Shown one piece after another: positions 1 to 14,246 of a DNA stretch of 64,000 nt. The notes beneath the pieces were generated by a model, which saw only the letters and a list, made by a program, of their open reading frames with translations, ran no database searches and had not been told where the DNA came from. Source of the DNA: Fasciolopsis buskii. Taxonomy: Eukaryota; Platyhelminthes; Trematoda; Plagiorchiida; Fasciolidae. Each line of letters opens with the position of its first letter. Position 1 is the stretch's first letter. Made by a program: the position numbers and the translations under genes. The stretch covers positions 26,150 through 90,149 of the forward strand of contig LUCM01004223.1 of assembly GCA_008360955.1 (NCBI GenBank), given 5' to 3'.

Positions 1-3000
1 CTCTGCCTGTGTTATTTCAAAGCAGGAAGCTTCGGCACTACTAGGTGAGACAAAGCACTACCTACCGATTTGTATACCAGTGTGTTTTTCCAACCCTTTT
101 TTCTGTTTTGTTATTTTTCCAAGTTTACTCAAAAAAACTTAAAACCCTTCGCCGGGTACTATCAATTATTAGCCGTGTGCCTTACATACCACTTACTGAG
201 TTTTCCTTCATACTATGTGATCAGCACTTATTGCCACGTGAGAAATTCGCTCACAAAATTCTTCCCAGTCCCAAGCATTTGCTGCACAAGGATCTATCAA
301 AGTTCCCCTCTCATATTTCAAAACAATCCGCTTTTCGTTCCTTACCATCTAGAATCCGTATTTATAGGAACTTCATTACCCCATATTTAGCACTAATTTG
401 GACAGATCGTGACAGGATTTTAGCCGAAATCCTGAGCAACCTATCGTAATGTGCTATGAATAATCCTCGATGAGTTTTTATCTTTTTTCACGAGATGATG
501 AGTGTTTTATTTTATTTTTTTCTTATTTTACTGTTACCTTCGCACATTTTAACTGAAATTCAACATTATTTATTGTCTGCAAATTCTGTAAAATACAATA
601 CAATACAATACGCTAAACCTTTCGGAGGCAGTGATAACTGATTTCATGGCACATTATTCTTAGTGGCTCACAGCATATTGCGCATCGGATGTCCGGAAAC
701 ATTTTGCTTACGACAAAAGAAAACAATATTCTACTTACCTCTGTTTTTCTGTTTGCAAGTTTAGACAGTAACTACTTTGAGTAAATATCATTCATAACGT
801 GTCACCATTTTTACTGCTTGCAAAAACCCATGAATGTTATAAGTTCCACTACTTTCCAGTTGTAACAAACAAACGGTTTCCTCAAAACAACTATTTCCAA
901 ACCCGGATCTAAAGAAGCTCACAGCACGTTATTCGGTTCACCTTTTGAACCATGGCTGTGATTTGATCTTTCAAACAGAGGGTCGATAATAGCATACTGT
1001 ACCTTTACCAGAACAACAATAAATCCTTTTCCGGACCACAAACGTATTTTGCGTCAAAAGTCTATGAGAACCCTTTTAAAACGAAGGTACGGAAAACATT
1101 TACGACATAGCACCTTATAGAGGAAATAAATAAACCGTTTTATCACGGTTTGGGAATTTCCATTGAGGAGCCTGAAAGCGCCATAAATTGTTCGCAAACA
1201 CGAGTACAACAAAACGAATAACAAAACCCAGTACTCATTTATATTATTCAGATTAATTAAACACAACATCCGGTTTTTAATGTTTACTGTTGCAGTCCCA
1301 TTCACGCAAACAACGACTGTCGTTATAAGCTGAGCCACTTAAAGTAGGACAAGTCAATGAATGTCTTTTGCCTCTGTAGGCGAATACTCAGGACTAACGT
1401 AATCACTCTGACGGAACCACGGTAACAAAAAATAACAACAGAAACGATAACATTAACAGCAATAGGAAGCAATTTCGAATGGTGGAAGGTTACCCAGGCC
1501 TAAGTGGGCTGGTTCATTAGCTGAGGCATCTCGGTTTTTGATAAAACTGCAAATGTACAAGGCTTTGGCCACCTATATTTATGTTCGTTGGAATGGGCAG
1601 TTACGTAAAGCTAACTGGTTTGAACGTCTGCCATTTTCCGCAAGATAGAGATGTGACTGAGCAGCTGGCTTTCTTTTTGTAAATCTTTAATAAACAAGAC
1701 TATCTTTAGAAATCACATTTTGGGGTCTGCCGACTGCAAAGGATTTATGAAAAAATATGATGAGTCTGAGAGAAACTTTGAATCTTTCTTATGCATGCTA
1801 AAAAAATGAACGTTGGAAATGCAGAATCAACGCGTTGTAGTAAATGCAACCATAAAGCTTCGGAAGGAGTCATTCAAAGTTTACGGCACTGTAATTTACA
1901 GTGCTGTCGGTGACGTAAACTTTGCATCCCCCGGCGAATCTGGCAATCTCCCCACCTTCGTGTAGAGTACGAGAACCGGTTTTTGATATTATTGATATAT
2001 AACCTCGAGCAACAACATTTAATGGGTAACGCTGCTACCCCACTGGGTTCTGATGCAAAAAAATAATGTAAATGCCACGTGATCAAACGCTTTACCTCAG
2101 AACATTGCAGCAAAGTCTGGGTCATCTGGCTGTCTAGTGTGAGTCGTTTGCGGTAATGGGACTTGTCACCCAGGTGTGGAAACACCGGTGGTCACTTTCG
2201 ATATCTGCCATACGTGACAAGAGGCCGGCGTGAAGTGCCCCACTAGTCCAAATATTACCACATTATTTGTGAATGATATACGGTTAAAACCAATACATGG
2301 CGCATCGATTTTTCGGTACACTGCTTGCGTCATTTGGTCCTGAAAGGGTATCTCCGATTGTATGAAAGTCCACAGACCAAAGTCATCTTTCTTTCGGAAT
2401 TACTTTTGGATATTCTTACTGCTTTTGATATTTCAGTGGTTGAAACAGGGAAAGTCCATACTTTATATAACTACTAAATTTTAGCTCGTTTTCTATGGAG
2501 ACATGACGCTGAGTTTACAAGGAAATAACAATAATACCGTGGAATTAAGAACGGCGCCTGCTAACGGTAGCTGCAAAGCGCTAGGTGAATGAGAGTCTGG
2601 CAGTGCGAATCTTTCTAGGTCGGTTTGCATATGCAGCCACGAAATCAGCTTGGTTTATTTTGCGGTAAAATGAAGAAAAAACATAGGAGATCAGCAAACT
2701 GAGACGTTGTGAGCTAAACTTATACAATTTCCAATTTTTACAACGTATGTTCTACGAATGGCGTCACCGATCATCCCTCAATCCAAAGTCGAGTTAATTA
2801 AAAATTTATGAAGTCCGAGTTGTTTCATTGTAAGATACATAGGATGCAAGAGCAAGTTGTGCTTTTCAACCAAAAAATCGAAGGCCAGTCTCGTAATAAA
2901 ACTAAAGTTAAAGAAAACGACTAGTTAATTTCCGCCTCTGAATATGTGGTTGCACGGTTTAGCTGCAAAAGGATTCCACAAGAGAAAGGTCCACCTGGAA

Positions 3001-5170
3001 GTGGTAGAAACAAGTTAGCAAATAACAATACTGTCAAGGATATCGGACACCGCAAATCGTAAAATTTCCCCGTAGCTTCTCAGGAGACATTCAATATGGA
3101 ACAGTTTAACTGAGTCCACTTGGCAAGTAGATTGTAAAAGATGGAGAGTAAGGATGCTTTATTGCAACAAGACCACGGACAGGCTTTTGTGACATGTTGA
3201 TGTATGAGCTGCATCTTTTGGTTGGCACAATTTTTTATCGAAAAACGGGAGTATTCCTTCCTTCTTCTCTCACTTTGATGAGGAAAGTTAAAGTAAACGA
3301 GCTGAGCTATTGTAGCCTTTGATTGAGTTCAGCTTCATTTGAAAGGAATGCCATTCTAGCATAAATTTACTTGTAAGACGGAGCTTTTAAAGCCGGCATG
3401 GGTTCTGGTTCGTTCTGAAGTGTGGACTGGAATAGTTTATTAGGAATGCAGCCCAAGGAATGGGCAAGTCTATTTCATCTATTTGTTCGTAAATAACTTT
3501 ATCTAAGAACAAGCAAGAATAAAAGTTGGCATCAGAAAAACCTTGGTATGCATATAAACCGAGAAGAAATTGGCTATCCTACCAAACGAAAATGTGGCCA
3601 AGCAAACAACCCAACGAGTTTCATCCTGACATTCTATTTCCAGGAGAGTCTGAGACACTGGAAGCTCCTCAGTTTTATATGTACGACTAATGTCGCATCC
3701 AAAAGTTACAAAGGGTTCAAGAATGGACTCGTTGCTGCAATGTTATCCATCAATTTTCCAAAGCGAACGAAGCGAAAAATCTTCCTCGAGTTCTGTTTAC
3801 AGAACCTATTTTACCTAGTTTCATTGGTAGTGATTACTATCTTAACTGATTCAACCGAATTCATTTGAAGCAAAATGGATGCCCAGAATAGTGTGCTTCT
3901 TCACAAAACCATGCTGAAACCAGAGCCTGTCACTGCTTCACTTTTGCCGTTTTTGAAATACAAAATCGTAGTGCGAGTAGTGTGCGTTGTTCGTTACAAA
4001 TTTTCATTCAATAGTTACTAAACGAATTCCTATAACTACGGTCGAAGCAATTTAGTGAAAACCTAATTGCTTTTAAATTTAATTACATATTCACAAGTCC
4101 TGGAAAATGTAACTAGTAGGAAATAGATACGTAACATTCCTCCAAAAGTTGTCTTACAGCGTTTTAATTGATGATGTTTGCTTTCGAGAGCTATTCTGGT
4201 AACAAATACTGTTATACATTTCCAGAATTGTTGTTGACCAACATTATCATCCCACTGCCGTTTGAGAAAAAAATTTATTAACTCAACGTGCTCGATCACC
4301 TTCTTGCTAGGTGTTTCTTTGAACAGTATGAGGATTAGAATTACGGAGTAGGCGGAGGTTATCCCCATCGATTAAGTTTCAATGCTGACAAATTCCGATA
4401 AGATAAGATATCTCTTGACGAGTATTCCCCCATAATTTTATTGTCAGAAGAAAATCTATAGCCGCATTTTGATATTCGTCATACTGGCTGTTGACAAACT
4501 TCTGCACCTGGTTTTGCTTGTTTTTTCGGCAGCTTATGATAATGAATTCACCCTTTTCTGATTAATAGCACTCGGAGGGAGCAAAGATATTCACCATTTT
4601 CATGTGTTTAAGTCAGCTTCCATTTACCGCACGCTACGAGCTTTGTGTGTCAATAAAATGGTAATTAGGGCTGAATCCTATGCCATTTATTATGATCGCT
4701 GCGCATATCGATACTGCCTTTATTTTTTCCATGCTTTTCCTCTTAATTACTGATATTCTTCGACGCGAATTTAGCTTGTAAAGCTTGAGCTACCCTTTAT
4801 TATAAGAGTGAATTCATGGTCCGTTTATGTGCTAACAACACAGTGTCGAGAAACGTAGAAAATCGTTACCTGTCTTATCATATTTTTACATTTTGCTGAA
4901 GTGAACACAATTCTAAATTGGTGTACATATATAAACCTATCGTCAAAAGCATACAGAAGAGTTAATTGTCCGAATAAAATGCCACACCGATCAAGATGAA
5001 TTGACGTGCAATTACGTACTCACAGATAACGAGATGATTGTTCAAATGAATTAGAGAACATTATTATTATTCTTTAGTAAGACAGAACGCAGAGAACAAA
5101 AATGTGGATTCCGTGAATGACCATGAAAGTTTGGAGGTATTTGGCAGAAAGCACATCTATACATTGTCCA
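1..5170. other. Gene-free AT-rich DNA with minor simple repeats
   Basis: I see no recognisable gene, RNA or transposon here. Stop-free stretches of about 134 codons (45-449) and about 100 codons (3548-3868 plus, 4063-4368 minus) have no family motif and low-complexity, Phe/Leu/Ser-rich translations, as expected of random reading of AT-rich DNA. The only structures noted are a four-unit AATAC run at 592-611 and a small 7-bp hairpin at 1132-1151. Confidence 0.6.
592..611. repeat. AATAC pentanucleotide microsatellite, four units
   Basis: Four uninterrupted AATAC units are visible directly. It is a short simple repeat with no sign of function. Confidence 0.9.
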
Positions 5171-5174
5171 GTCG

Positions 5175-5242
5175 GCTACAGATAGCAGAGCAGTAGCTTG
5201 TGTACTTGACTCCCAGATGCCTCACGGGAGCCCGCCTGCCAT
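5175..5242 (+). mobile_element. Decayed tRNA-derived SINE head, box B broken
   Basis: The sequence TAGCAGAGCAG at 5183-5193 fits the Pol III box A pattern TRGCNNAGYNG. It is followed by an anticodon-loop-like stretch (ACTTGACTCCCAGATGCC) and then by CACGGGAGCCCGCC at 5223-5236. That last stretch reads like a tRNA T arm in which the central TTCG of box B has been lost. The order and spacing are those of a tRNA-type promoter head, but the broken box B and absent tRNA fold argue for a dead SINE fragment rather than a tRNA gene. The call rests on pattern only. Confidence 0.45.
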
Positions 5243-5663
5243 TCGACTGAATCGAGTACAAAATTAGAATTCATTTTATTCTGCTAATTAAACACGTATT
5301 TTTCAAGGCCGTTTGCACACAGACTAAACCCTTTCTACACCCTCATGTGGATTACTGTTCTACGGGTTCCTAACCCTGAACTTATCATACATTCTCGCTC
5401 CTAACGACTCAGATGAGGTTCCAGTGAGACAGTTCAACCTCGTGCCTAAATTTTCCTGAAGGGGAATCACCAATAGCAGTGTTTTGTCTTAATTACTGCT
5501 GTTTTTATCAGTGAAGCACAGTTCCATCGAAACAGCTTATATTTTTCCGGAGAAAGGTGAGTCGCCGACAATGAAGCAATAAGGTCATTTGAAAACCTTC
5601 GGCGTTCAACACAGGCGCAACTATTCAAACTGCAATATTGTTTGCCTTTTAAAAACCTTGTAC

Positions 5664-5720
5664 CATATATATATATATATATATACATATATATGTATAT
5701 ATATATGTACATATATATTT
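5664..5720. repeat. TA-rich dinucleotide microsatellite
   Basis: An alternating AT/TA tract is interrupted by a few C and G bases (ATAC, GTAT variants) and is visible directly. It reads as Tyr-Ile-Tyr-Ile repeats in translation, so any reading frame through it is spurious. Confidence 0.9.
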
Positions 5721-8700
5721 AAAAGCCAGCCAGTCCGGCTATCTGGGTCATTGACTTTACCTTGAGCACCATGCCAATGGTTCTGAGTAATTTGACTACC
5801 CAGCTATTCTGGCGTGGATTTTAATTTGAGTGCATCGTCTGTCATGAAGCTAGTGATTAATGTTCATCCATGATTATTGCATTCCATGTCGGATAACTTG
5901 AGTTCTTGCGTGTTTGCACAATAACGAGAGCGAACAGAACTTCCGGTTCCATGGGCACGAATATGTTATCATTGGTTTGATGAATCACGAAAAAGCAGAC
6001 ATCAGTCACTAGGACGTGTGCTATCCACGAGCGTTTTGTCATCGCAGGGATCAAATTAGTTCTTTCGCGTCCCTCAGTTCATCTTGAGCACCTTACAATA
6101 CTTCGTGCAACAAATATATTCCACGTGGTTGTGACGTCAGAGAGCATTTTTATACACCCTGTAACCGATGTCTTCTTACAGAGAGACGAAAACTGCCGTT
6201 AATTTTGTTTGAAAAATATTCACAAGCTTCATTATTCAAATACGATCCACTCCAAAATAGCTGGTTAGTCGAATTACTCAGAACAGCTGATATACGGCTT
6301 ACTATGAAGTTATTAACGCAGATGACTGGACTGTTCTGCGGGTTGGCTATTAAAAAATAATACGCAGGACTTAAACTAAAACGGGAAGTCTTCAGACTGT
6401 GGTGCTTGGCTTTTCAACTTTGAAGACCACTTTCCATCAACATCCTCGTTCAGCGGCAAACAGGAGGTTAAATCCTACTGACATCTGCTTTACTGTCCGG
6501 ATTGCACATTGCAACAGGAAGAATGAACATGAAATTGGGAGAGACAGTGGATCGGCATTAGTGTTCGAAGAAAAGAATGCCCTACTGAACAGCAACTAGG
6601 ATAAATTTTGACTGTTCAAGAGCACTACTTCACTAATTCCGATAATATGAAAAAAGATGGAAACCACTCTACTTTTGAGCACGTCTCTCATCAATGAATC
6701 CAATCTGATTGTGTACCAAGCTTAACCAAATATTGGCTTCCCTCCTCTAGTGGCAGAGCCGGCTTTGGAATAGGAAACTGCCGTAAAATAATCTGTTGGT
6801 GTGAGCCCAGAGAGCAGAATTTTACACCTAAAATAGAGCTATAAGCTGCATATATTTCCATCTGCTGTCGTCGGAGCATTGCATGGCGTGTGTCCCATAG
6901 GCGTCGGTGACAAAAAATTTAGGGACGTCGATCAAATGACTGACGGCCATAATTTCAAACAAAAGAGATTTCACAGTAACCACAGGAATACTTACTAACA
7001 TTTAAGGGATGATGTTGGAGGGAAATGCATTCAGAAAAGCTAGTAGAATTAAAGGTCTTTTTGTCAACTGTACACTTTCCGAAATTCGGATGGAGAAAAT
7101 TTAAAGAGGATTTGTGTGTTAATTGATCATCGACCGCTTATGTCGTTCATACTGCATCCGAACACAGCATGCTTCGAGATCAGTGACTATTTATCCTTCG
7201 CTCCCAGACCAACGGAATGTATTTTGGACTAACCTGTTTGGTACTCTTTCTATGTCTATGATGTAGCTTAATGTGATTTGAACTGACTCAGTCCAAAAAG
7301 GCCTCCCTAGCTGTAGAAAATGAATTTGTGCGATAAACATAGTTGCTTTCAAAAGGTCAACACAGATTTGAGATTTCCTCTCGGGACAGCATTTAAGACC
7401 AAACTCCAACAATCACGTTTGCGGACTAACGTTTACTGTCCCTGTGTGTCACCTCTAAATCGTGGATGATTGAGTGATGAACAAGTGATGTTTGAAACAC
7501 TTTGACGGAAGCCAATCAAATTTGTACAAATGTAACGATTAATTTATACCCATGGTGCATAAAAATTATCTTGCATATATAATAGTTACATTTAAAAAGA
7601 TGAAACTGGCGAATGATTTCGCAAAAGACGTATCATAACTAAGGTGTACCGGTTTTCAAGTGTGGTTTCAAAATGGAGCAAAAATGTTCTCTTACCCATC
7701 AAGATGGTTACTGGTTCTCAATTGCTAACGTGAATCAGCAATGTTGTCAGAGTGCTTGTTGAACTATCACCAACATCAGATATGTCAGTAGCAATATCAG
7801 ACAATTAAAATTGTACGAAGTGGGATTGGAACCCATAGATTGTAAAGCGCTCAAGTTTCATAACAGCCAATTTCCATCCATTGTTTTTTGGCATTTTGAA
7901 AGTTAATATTCCGTAAAAAAGAAAGTGAAGCTTCGAGCGCCGTACTAGAATTTATCACCTAAACGTTTGGACTGAATAAACCAATAAGCATTTTTAGGTC
8001 ATTTCTCTATGGCAGCCGCCTATAAATGATACTCATTGATTTTCCCGGCATGTTTGCTGAAGTTTATACAAAATGTTATTCCCTAACCATGATGCTTTTT
8101 GTATTGTTAATCTGACAGGAAAACCGAGTAAATTTCCGAAGCAACTTCTGAACTTATTCAGAGCACTTACATTAAAATTAAGTCATTAAGTCAAAAAATT
8201 TGCGATAGACTAAACATCATCAACCAGCCAAGCGTGTGGAAAGTCTTGTTGATTTTTTGAGAGAACGCTACTGGAAATGGAAGTGGTCGAAAATCCGGGA
8301 ACTAGAACTTTCAGTGTTGAAATGACACAATTCTAACTGCCGTCTGTTGGTCTGTACCTGCAAATTCGGGTGTAGGAATGCTAGTCAAACTGTTGACAAA
8401 AAGATTTCCAGATTTTACTCCGGATTTACCTTTTACCGTTGATTCCAGTTCACTGATGCATCCTTTTGCTCACTTTCATTACCGCTTCTCGTTGGTAAAT
8501 TGCAAGTTTTTTCGTAGTCCATGATGTTGGTCGTTATTTGCTGAACGGACTATATTCTCCTTGATTTTTGTTGATCTTCATTAACCTGTCCTGTTATTTT
8601 GCTCAAGAAAGGATTTAAGCCTATGGTAAAGCTTCTCAAGTTGTTGCTTCAACGTCCCTTTGACTGTGAATAATGCTCAAACATTAAGATATCCACTAAA

Positions 8701-9777
8701 CTTCGTAGGTTCAAAATGAACCAAGGGTGTATCTACTACTGATCACACAGAATTTAAGGTAAGGTTATAATAAGTAACAGCTCCTAAGAACTACAGGATA
8801 GGAACTGAAATGGCTTAGATCAGTGAAGTGCCCTTAGGCTAAAATTCACATGGTTGATCGTATTTTGGTGGCTGCCGGTGGGTTCACCATCTCATTGGCC
8901 TGTGGAACTTTCAAGAAATGATCCAGGGATGGAAGTTGTTTATATCAGCGACGACGGCCTACGAATTCGCAGAGTTTATTGCACCCTCCAAATATGCTTT
9001 TACGGTTAAAAGCAAATTTTCCCAACCAAAGCAACAAAAACTGTTTGGGACATCTGAAAAACAAATGTATAACTTAGGAAGTAGTCCCCCATATTTAAAT
9101 GGCATTTACCACTGGTTCCCCAATTACTGTACAAGCAGAAATGCTAAAGTAGGCTGATCCCTTTTTTCGATTAAATTTTGTCAATGGACATTAACTCCGT
9201 CTCAGTTGTTCACCATTCCGTATTTCGGAGGTTAAGTGCTGCAGTGATTTACACTGTGACTGAGAATTTCAGAATAGGGTAAAACCTTCAAACACCTTGT
9301 TCTTCTGGCTACGATTTAGAGGAACGGCTTTCAGAGGACGCGCGGCTGTTACGTTATCACACACGACTTGCCATAAACGCTGCAATCAAACTGTTTTCGG
9401 GTCATCACATCAAAGCGGATAAGTAGCGTGAAAATAAGGATTGTGGTGAGAACAGAAGTCCTCCACTTGTTATTTGCAAGTCATTCACACCCGTGAATGC
9501 GAACATGGTTTGGGATTAACGTGACTGTCGAACGGAACACTTTTGTATAGGTCAGCACAGTATAGTTTAGGGAATTACGGTATGGCATAATATTCCACAA
9601 TATTTTTATTGAGAGGCTTTTGGAAGTCGGCTAAATAAACGGTACTGAACAGATGTCTGGCGATCAGTTCTGCCAAACAACCTTTCTTTGAGTATGAGTA
9701 AACAAGTAAGGTGTATTCCTAAACCTAAAATACTAATTTAAAGATTGACTGGTGAGTCGAGACAGATTTTACTTGAA

Positions 9778-9802
9778 CTTTCACCCAGGTCTTAGGTGAA
9801 AG
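9778..9802. repeat. Short perfect hairpin, 8-bp stem
   Basis: CTTTCACC and GGTGAAAG form a perfect 8-bp stem around a 9-base loop. The surroundings show no run of T or Pol III boxes, so no terminator or RNA gene is proposed. Confidence 0.7.
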
Positions 9803-10567
9803 GATACACAAATCTAAGCGGTCGGTTTTCTACGACATTTTTCTTTTTGTTATCCATCAAGGTATCGACCACTTCCAAACTAGAGACAGGTGGTTGATCC
9901 AAGCCTTTATTTTCGTTGGTGTCTGACTCTCTCGAAAGTAAGTTCTACTGCGATCGATAAATATTTATATGGGGCTTCGAGAATCTTTACCCTACCCTCA
10001 TTTACTCTATGTATTTTTCATTCACCAGGCCACCTTGATATCCCAGTTTCTCATTCAGATAAGCAAATGATGTTATCCTATCTCAAGCCGTCTTGGGCTT
10101 GAGGTATAACTTTTATTCGTTTGCGTTGTTCTGCCAGTTCGGGTCTAAACCCTTACTAATTCATGTACCTTCAAAGTTTTCCCCGTCTGTTTATCCATCC
10201 TATCCAACAGTCATCACAAATGAAACGTTTGATATTGTTAGAGTGTGTCTAGGTCTTAGGAATCACCATCGATAGGGACCCGAACAGGTGGCTTCAAAAC
10301 TTAACAAAGGGTAACGATAGCCCTTGGAATTCAGAAAACCAGACTTCTCTTTTCACCGGCCGCTCTCTTATGCTGCCCTATTTTTCATTCGTCAGTTAAT
10401 TTTTAAACCTCCGGAGTCCGTCTACTATCATCAGCACATTGTTCCTACTGTCCACTGGGTCGTGTGATCTCTATTTGCCTCCAGGTGAAACATTTACACA
10501 GTAAATCTACCAGAACTGAATATACTTCTGATTGCTTTGAAAAGGGGATGCGCTGTATGTTGTTTGA

Positions 10568-10590
10568 GAATTTTTCATTGTGAAAAATTC
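10568..10590. repeat. Short perfect hairpin, 10-bp stem
   Basis: GAATTTTTCA and TGAAAAATTC form a perfect 10-bp stem around a TTG loop. The function is unknown and chance is possible in AT-rich DNA. Confidence 0.75.
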
Positions 10591-13500
10591 AAGGATGTTT
10601 ACAACTGAATTGATTTGATTGCAAAGCTGCCTTTGTAAAGGTTATCCAAGGTTATGTCGGCGTTGGTTTATTAAACATCTTTCCGACCACTGTGTTTTTG
10701 TTATTTCAGAAATGTCAGTGTTATACATATTATCATTCAACCCCATTTAATGCCGTAACCAGTGACCTACACAAATGTGGCTCACATGCCTCACTGTCTT
10801 CAGCTTCCTAATTGTTACCCTGCAGATCCAATGTTTATGGGAATCTGATAGCCACTTATGGTCCTTCCTCAAATGGAAAGAATGCCTCGGCAAGTTTTCT
10901 GGATTTATTTACCCCATTTTGTTTCATGAGATTTTGTTCACCAGAACAGTCTCCGGAGAGCCGATAGATGGAAAGTTTCAACTGGAATATTGATGTTAAT
11001 CAGTCTCCGTTAAACCAAATAGGAATCATGCGAATCATTCCGTTTTTAGCCAGAAATAGCCGACTTAACTTCTGCGTCTACCAGATGAAAAATACTTGTC
11101 ACTATTTTGCATAATGGAAAGTACGCCTACTTTTTTCCTGTCCGACAATTGATGTTAGTCGTCAAACCTTGGAGTTTCAAAGCTCATCACTAACGAATGT
11201 CAAACTGTCAAAGTAAACCACATCCGTTCTCACAGAAAGCGGATCGAATTTTTCTAATTTTTTAACACTTTAGCCGTCTTATTTGGCTTTGTTGTTGGGC
11301 ACTACCTGCAGCAAGAGTTCCACTTGCATAAACCACAACACCAAATAATGAATGAGAAAAATACAATTTTTTCCAGATTAGAAAATGTCTGACTACTAAG
11401 GCACATGAGACCGGTCTTCTTCCTTCCAAAATAGCGACTGGTTATGCCCGGATTCTACGACTGATAGCCGACTAATTATCACAAAAGCTAATACTAGAAA
11501 TTATCCTGGGCACAGCTTATGAGGAAGTTGGATGTGTATGTATGTTGGACGTGTATGTACTCATGCACAAACAAAGAGCCGTTAAAACGTTTGTCCAAAA
11601 ATCTTCCACAATTATGCTAGTGAACTGGGGCAGTTTATGCTGCGATCTGTGGCAGTCATTTGCTGGCAACGAACCAACATACAGCGAAACGGTTAGGATG
11701 AATGTCAGATTGTAAGTAGAACGCAAGTAAGGGAACATATTAGTGAACACGCAGTTTGGCAATACATGCACGGGATGCACTTAACCGGGTCCAACCGTTA
11801 AGCAACCTGTGACACCAAAACAAAAAGCCGAAACCAAACTGTTTTGGTCGAGGTTCATCCGTTCTATGGTTAGCTGAACACTGGTGGGCATATGAGCACT
11901 TCTGTGGAGTAATGAACACCAGCAGTCAAAAGTCAAATGCATTCCATACCGGGCGTTTCATAGTTTGTATTTCAACGTACCGTAGGCCACAGACATTCCA
12001 CGTAGTGGTATAATGATCTAATTAAAACTTGGAGCCGAATGCAAAAGTAAACAGTGATGCATTAACACGTTTGTTTCCCAAAATTACGCGACCGATCCTA
12101 CCGACTGGAATCTGTTCCGAATATAAAATGAACAAAATTACCTGAAACAATTATCTTAGTATTTGAAACTTTGCCTCTGTGTGGTCCGGAACTGTATGAA
12201 ACATTAAATTTTGCTAAGTGTACAAAATAATCTTCCAAATCGTTATCGGAAATGTGTCGCTGCGTAAACAACCAAAACCTGTTTAACTCGTTCGGTCGCT
12301 CAAAGTACTTAGAAATATTAGTGTTCAGAGTCAGATCGTTTTACTCGTGAATCGAGCCCCAAAACGTTGTAGATGTTCGTTTAAAATGCACTGTTCGCAA
12401 TTGAATGCCGCCAAATGTGTGAGCAACAAACTCTGTCCAAAATGGCTGAATAGAATCGCGGTCAGCCAATGTGATAAAATAGCACATGAATGCAAGGGCA
12501 ACTTACCCGAGATAGACAAAAGCGTTCCAGTGTCTATGACCGTGGGACCACATCACAGAAACCAATATAGTCGTACGGAGCAGTAATATGCTATGACGTC
12601 TGACTCAGGGTGAAAATGTAAATAACTCTGACTGACTTCCTTGCCTCAGGGTTGGCCAGTAACATGAATCCTGCAACATCCCGGTGGTCGTAACTGACTT
12701 GATCGTCTGTCCACTTGTTAGTTTCTGAGCCAGTGATTATACACATTGCCGTGTCACATGCCGAAATGGACATGCAACATATAGGCTTTGCTTGAGTTTT
12801 ACAACAGGTAATGTCAACCCTTTTCTGGATGCTAGTAATGCCTACCGCAACAAGGAAAACTAACTGTACATAGTGAAGAAATGGAATGAAAGGGTCAACA
12901 CAATTATACGCTCATCTTTATAATTAATGGTGAAAAGCTCAAGAAATTCAACAGCTGCATATATGTTAAATAAAGGAAACAAGAAAAAAAGTATTTTGAG
13001 TATTTGTGCAACATTCATATTGACTCACGATTGACTTTCGTTCACGGTACTGAACCACAAGGAAATATGTACTATAGTCACTGTATAAATGAGAACCCCT
13101 ATGCGTTTGCGATTTGTGAAAACCCGGCTCCTGGCCCATTCGTCCTCTCAATCCTAGGGATCCGGCTATGAAAAGCGCTGGAAAGATGACCCTGAACTTT
13201 CTTAAAAATCGTGAGTCACAAACCCGGTTTTCAGTTGAGCTGGCCTTATAAGCGTTAAAATAAGCTATAACTGTTACAATAAAATATTTTACAATAGACA
13301 CTGAATGACCTACTTTGCCAAAAGTTCGTTAGTTTTTACAGTACACAGAAAGAAAAACATTGGTTACAGTATTTTTTTGCAATCGACAAAACTACGGGTG
13401 CGTCACGTTCACAAAATGTCGAGTACATACACGATTTAGGTAAACAATGGAACAAACAAATTTGACAACGAGGCCTGAGGGAGGAAAAAAATCCAGATAA

Positions 13501-14172
13501 ATCCAATATGATATAAAACAAGACAAAAAACCAGATACAGGAAACATTCAGAATTCTGATCCGGTGGATTGAAATTGAAATTTCCGTCGGCTGCTTCTCC
13601 TGGCTACTTGCTATGCGATAAAACCGATTTCTAGATGCGATGATAAAACTTCCTTAATTAAAGCCTCTTAGTATCAGTTCGGGTAATCAAACTGTCTTTT
13701 AATTGCTTCAAATCAAAAGTAGAAGAAACCGAACGAAACAGACCACTTATTAATATGTGTGGTTTATTTGCTGCGTGGGTTTTGATAATTTTGTTTCATT
13801 GGTGTTTGGTTATTTCTGAATAATTGGAATCCGGTATAGACGAAATTGCTCTAGATCAGATGATGGTATGGAACAATGAAATGTGATTAAACTGTGATTG
13901 CACCGGAACAGGGCTTGGCTCAATTGGCTCAGGCACGTATATATATGTGCACATTTTGGCTTATATACACATATAGGTATTACCAAATCTCATATAGCAA
14001 GCGTCTTGTCAACACTTTCCACGTCAGTAAGCAATAGCATAAAAGGAGGAATACTGGAATTCATTTTCGAATTAATCAACGACAACTGGGGAATGTTTTC
14101 GATGATAACCCGCTAGGATTCCAAGTTATCTAGCAGGGAACTACGGTGGAAATTTATTTGGCATTCCCATTC

Positions 14173-14246
14173 AGGCGGCAATGGTCGAGCGGATAAGGTC
14201 GTGACGTTTGGACGAGGAGATCGGGGGTTCGAATCCTCCCACCTCC
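14173..14246 (+). mobile_element. tRNA-derived SINE head with intact boxes A and B
   Basis: Box A reads TGGTCGAGCGG at 14182-14192 and box B reads GGTTCGAATCC at 14226-14236, a perfect match to the Pol III type 2 consensus. The T arm pairs well (GGGGG against CCTCC with one mismatch). The acceptor arms (GGCGGCA against CACCTCC) and the D arm do not close properly, and no believable anticodon arm is present. I therefore read this as the promoter head of a tRNA-derived SINE, or a tRNA pseudogene, not a working tRNA. The GC-rich sequence just downstream (to about 14300) may be SINE body, followed by an A-rich stretch that could be the remains of a tail. Confidence 0.65.

Larger units (their letters stand above)
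5243..14165. other. Gene-free DNA with microsatellite and small hairpins
   Basis: No gene or transposon is recognisable in these 8.9 kb. It contains the TA-rich microsatellite at 5664-5720, a perfect 8-bp hairpin at 9778-9802 and a perfect 10-bp hairpin with a 3-base loop at 10568-10590. There is also an AT/AC alternating palindromic tract near 13936-13977. A 72-codon stretch at 10775-10993 is preceded by a plausible acceptor-like polypyrimidine tract ending in CTGCAG, but I cannot identify its translation and do not call an exon. Confidence 0.55.

Noticed and set aside
1920..1975. Possible relative of the 14.2-kb SINE head (CCACCTTCGTG and a GAATC stretch)
   Set aside because: The alignment needs several gaps and neither box A nor box B is present.
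14173..14246. A functional tRNA gene
   Set aside because: Boxes A and B are good, but the acceptor and D arms do not pair and no believable anticodon arm exists.
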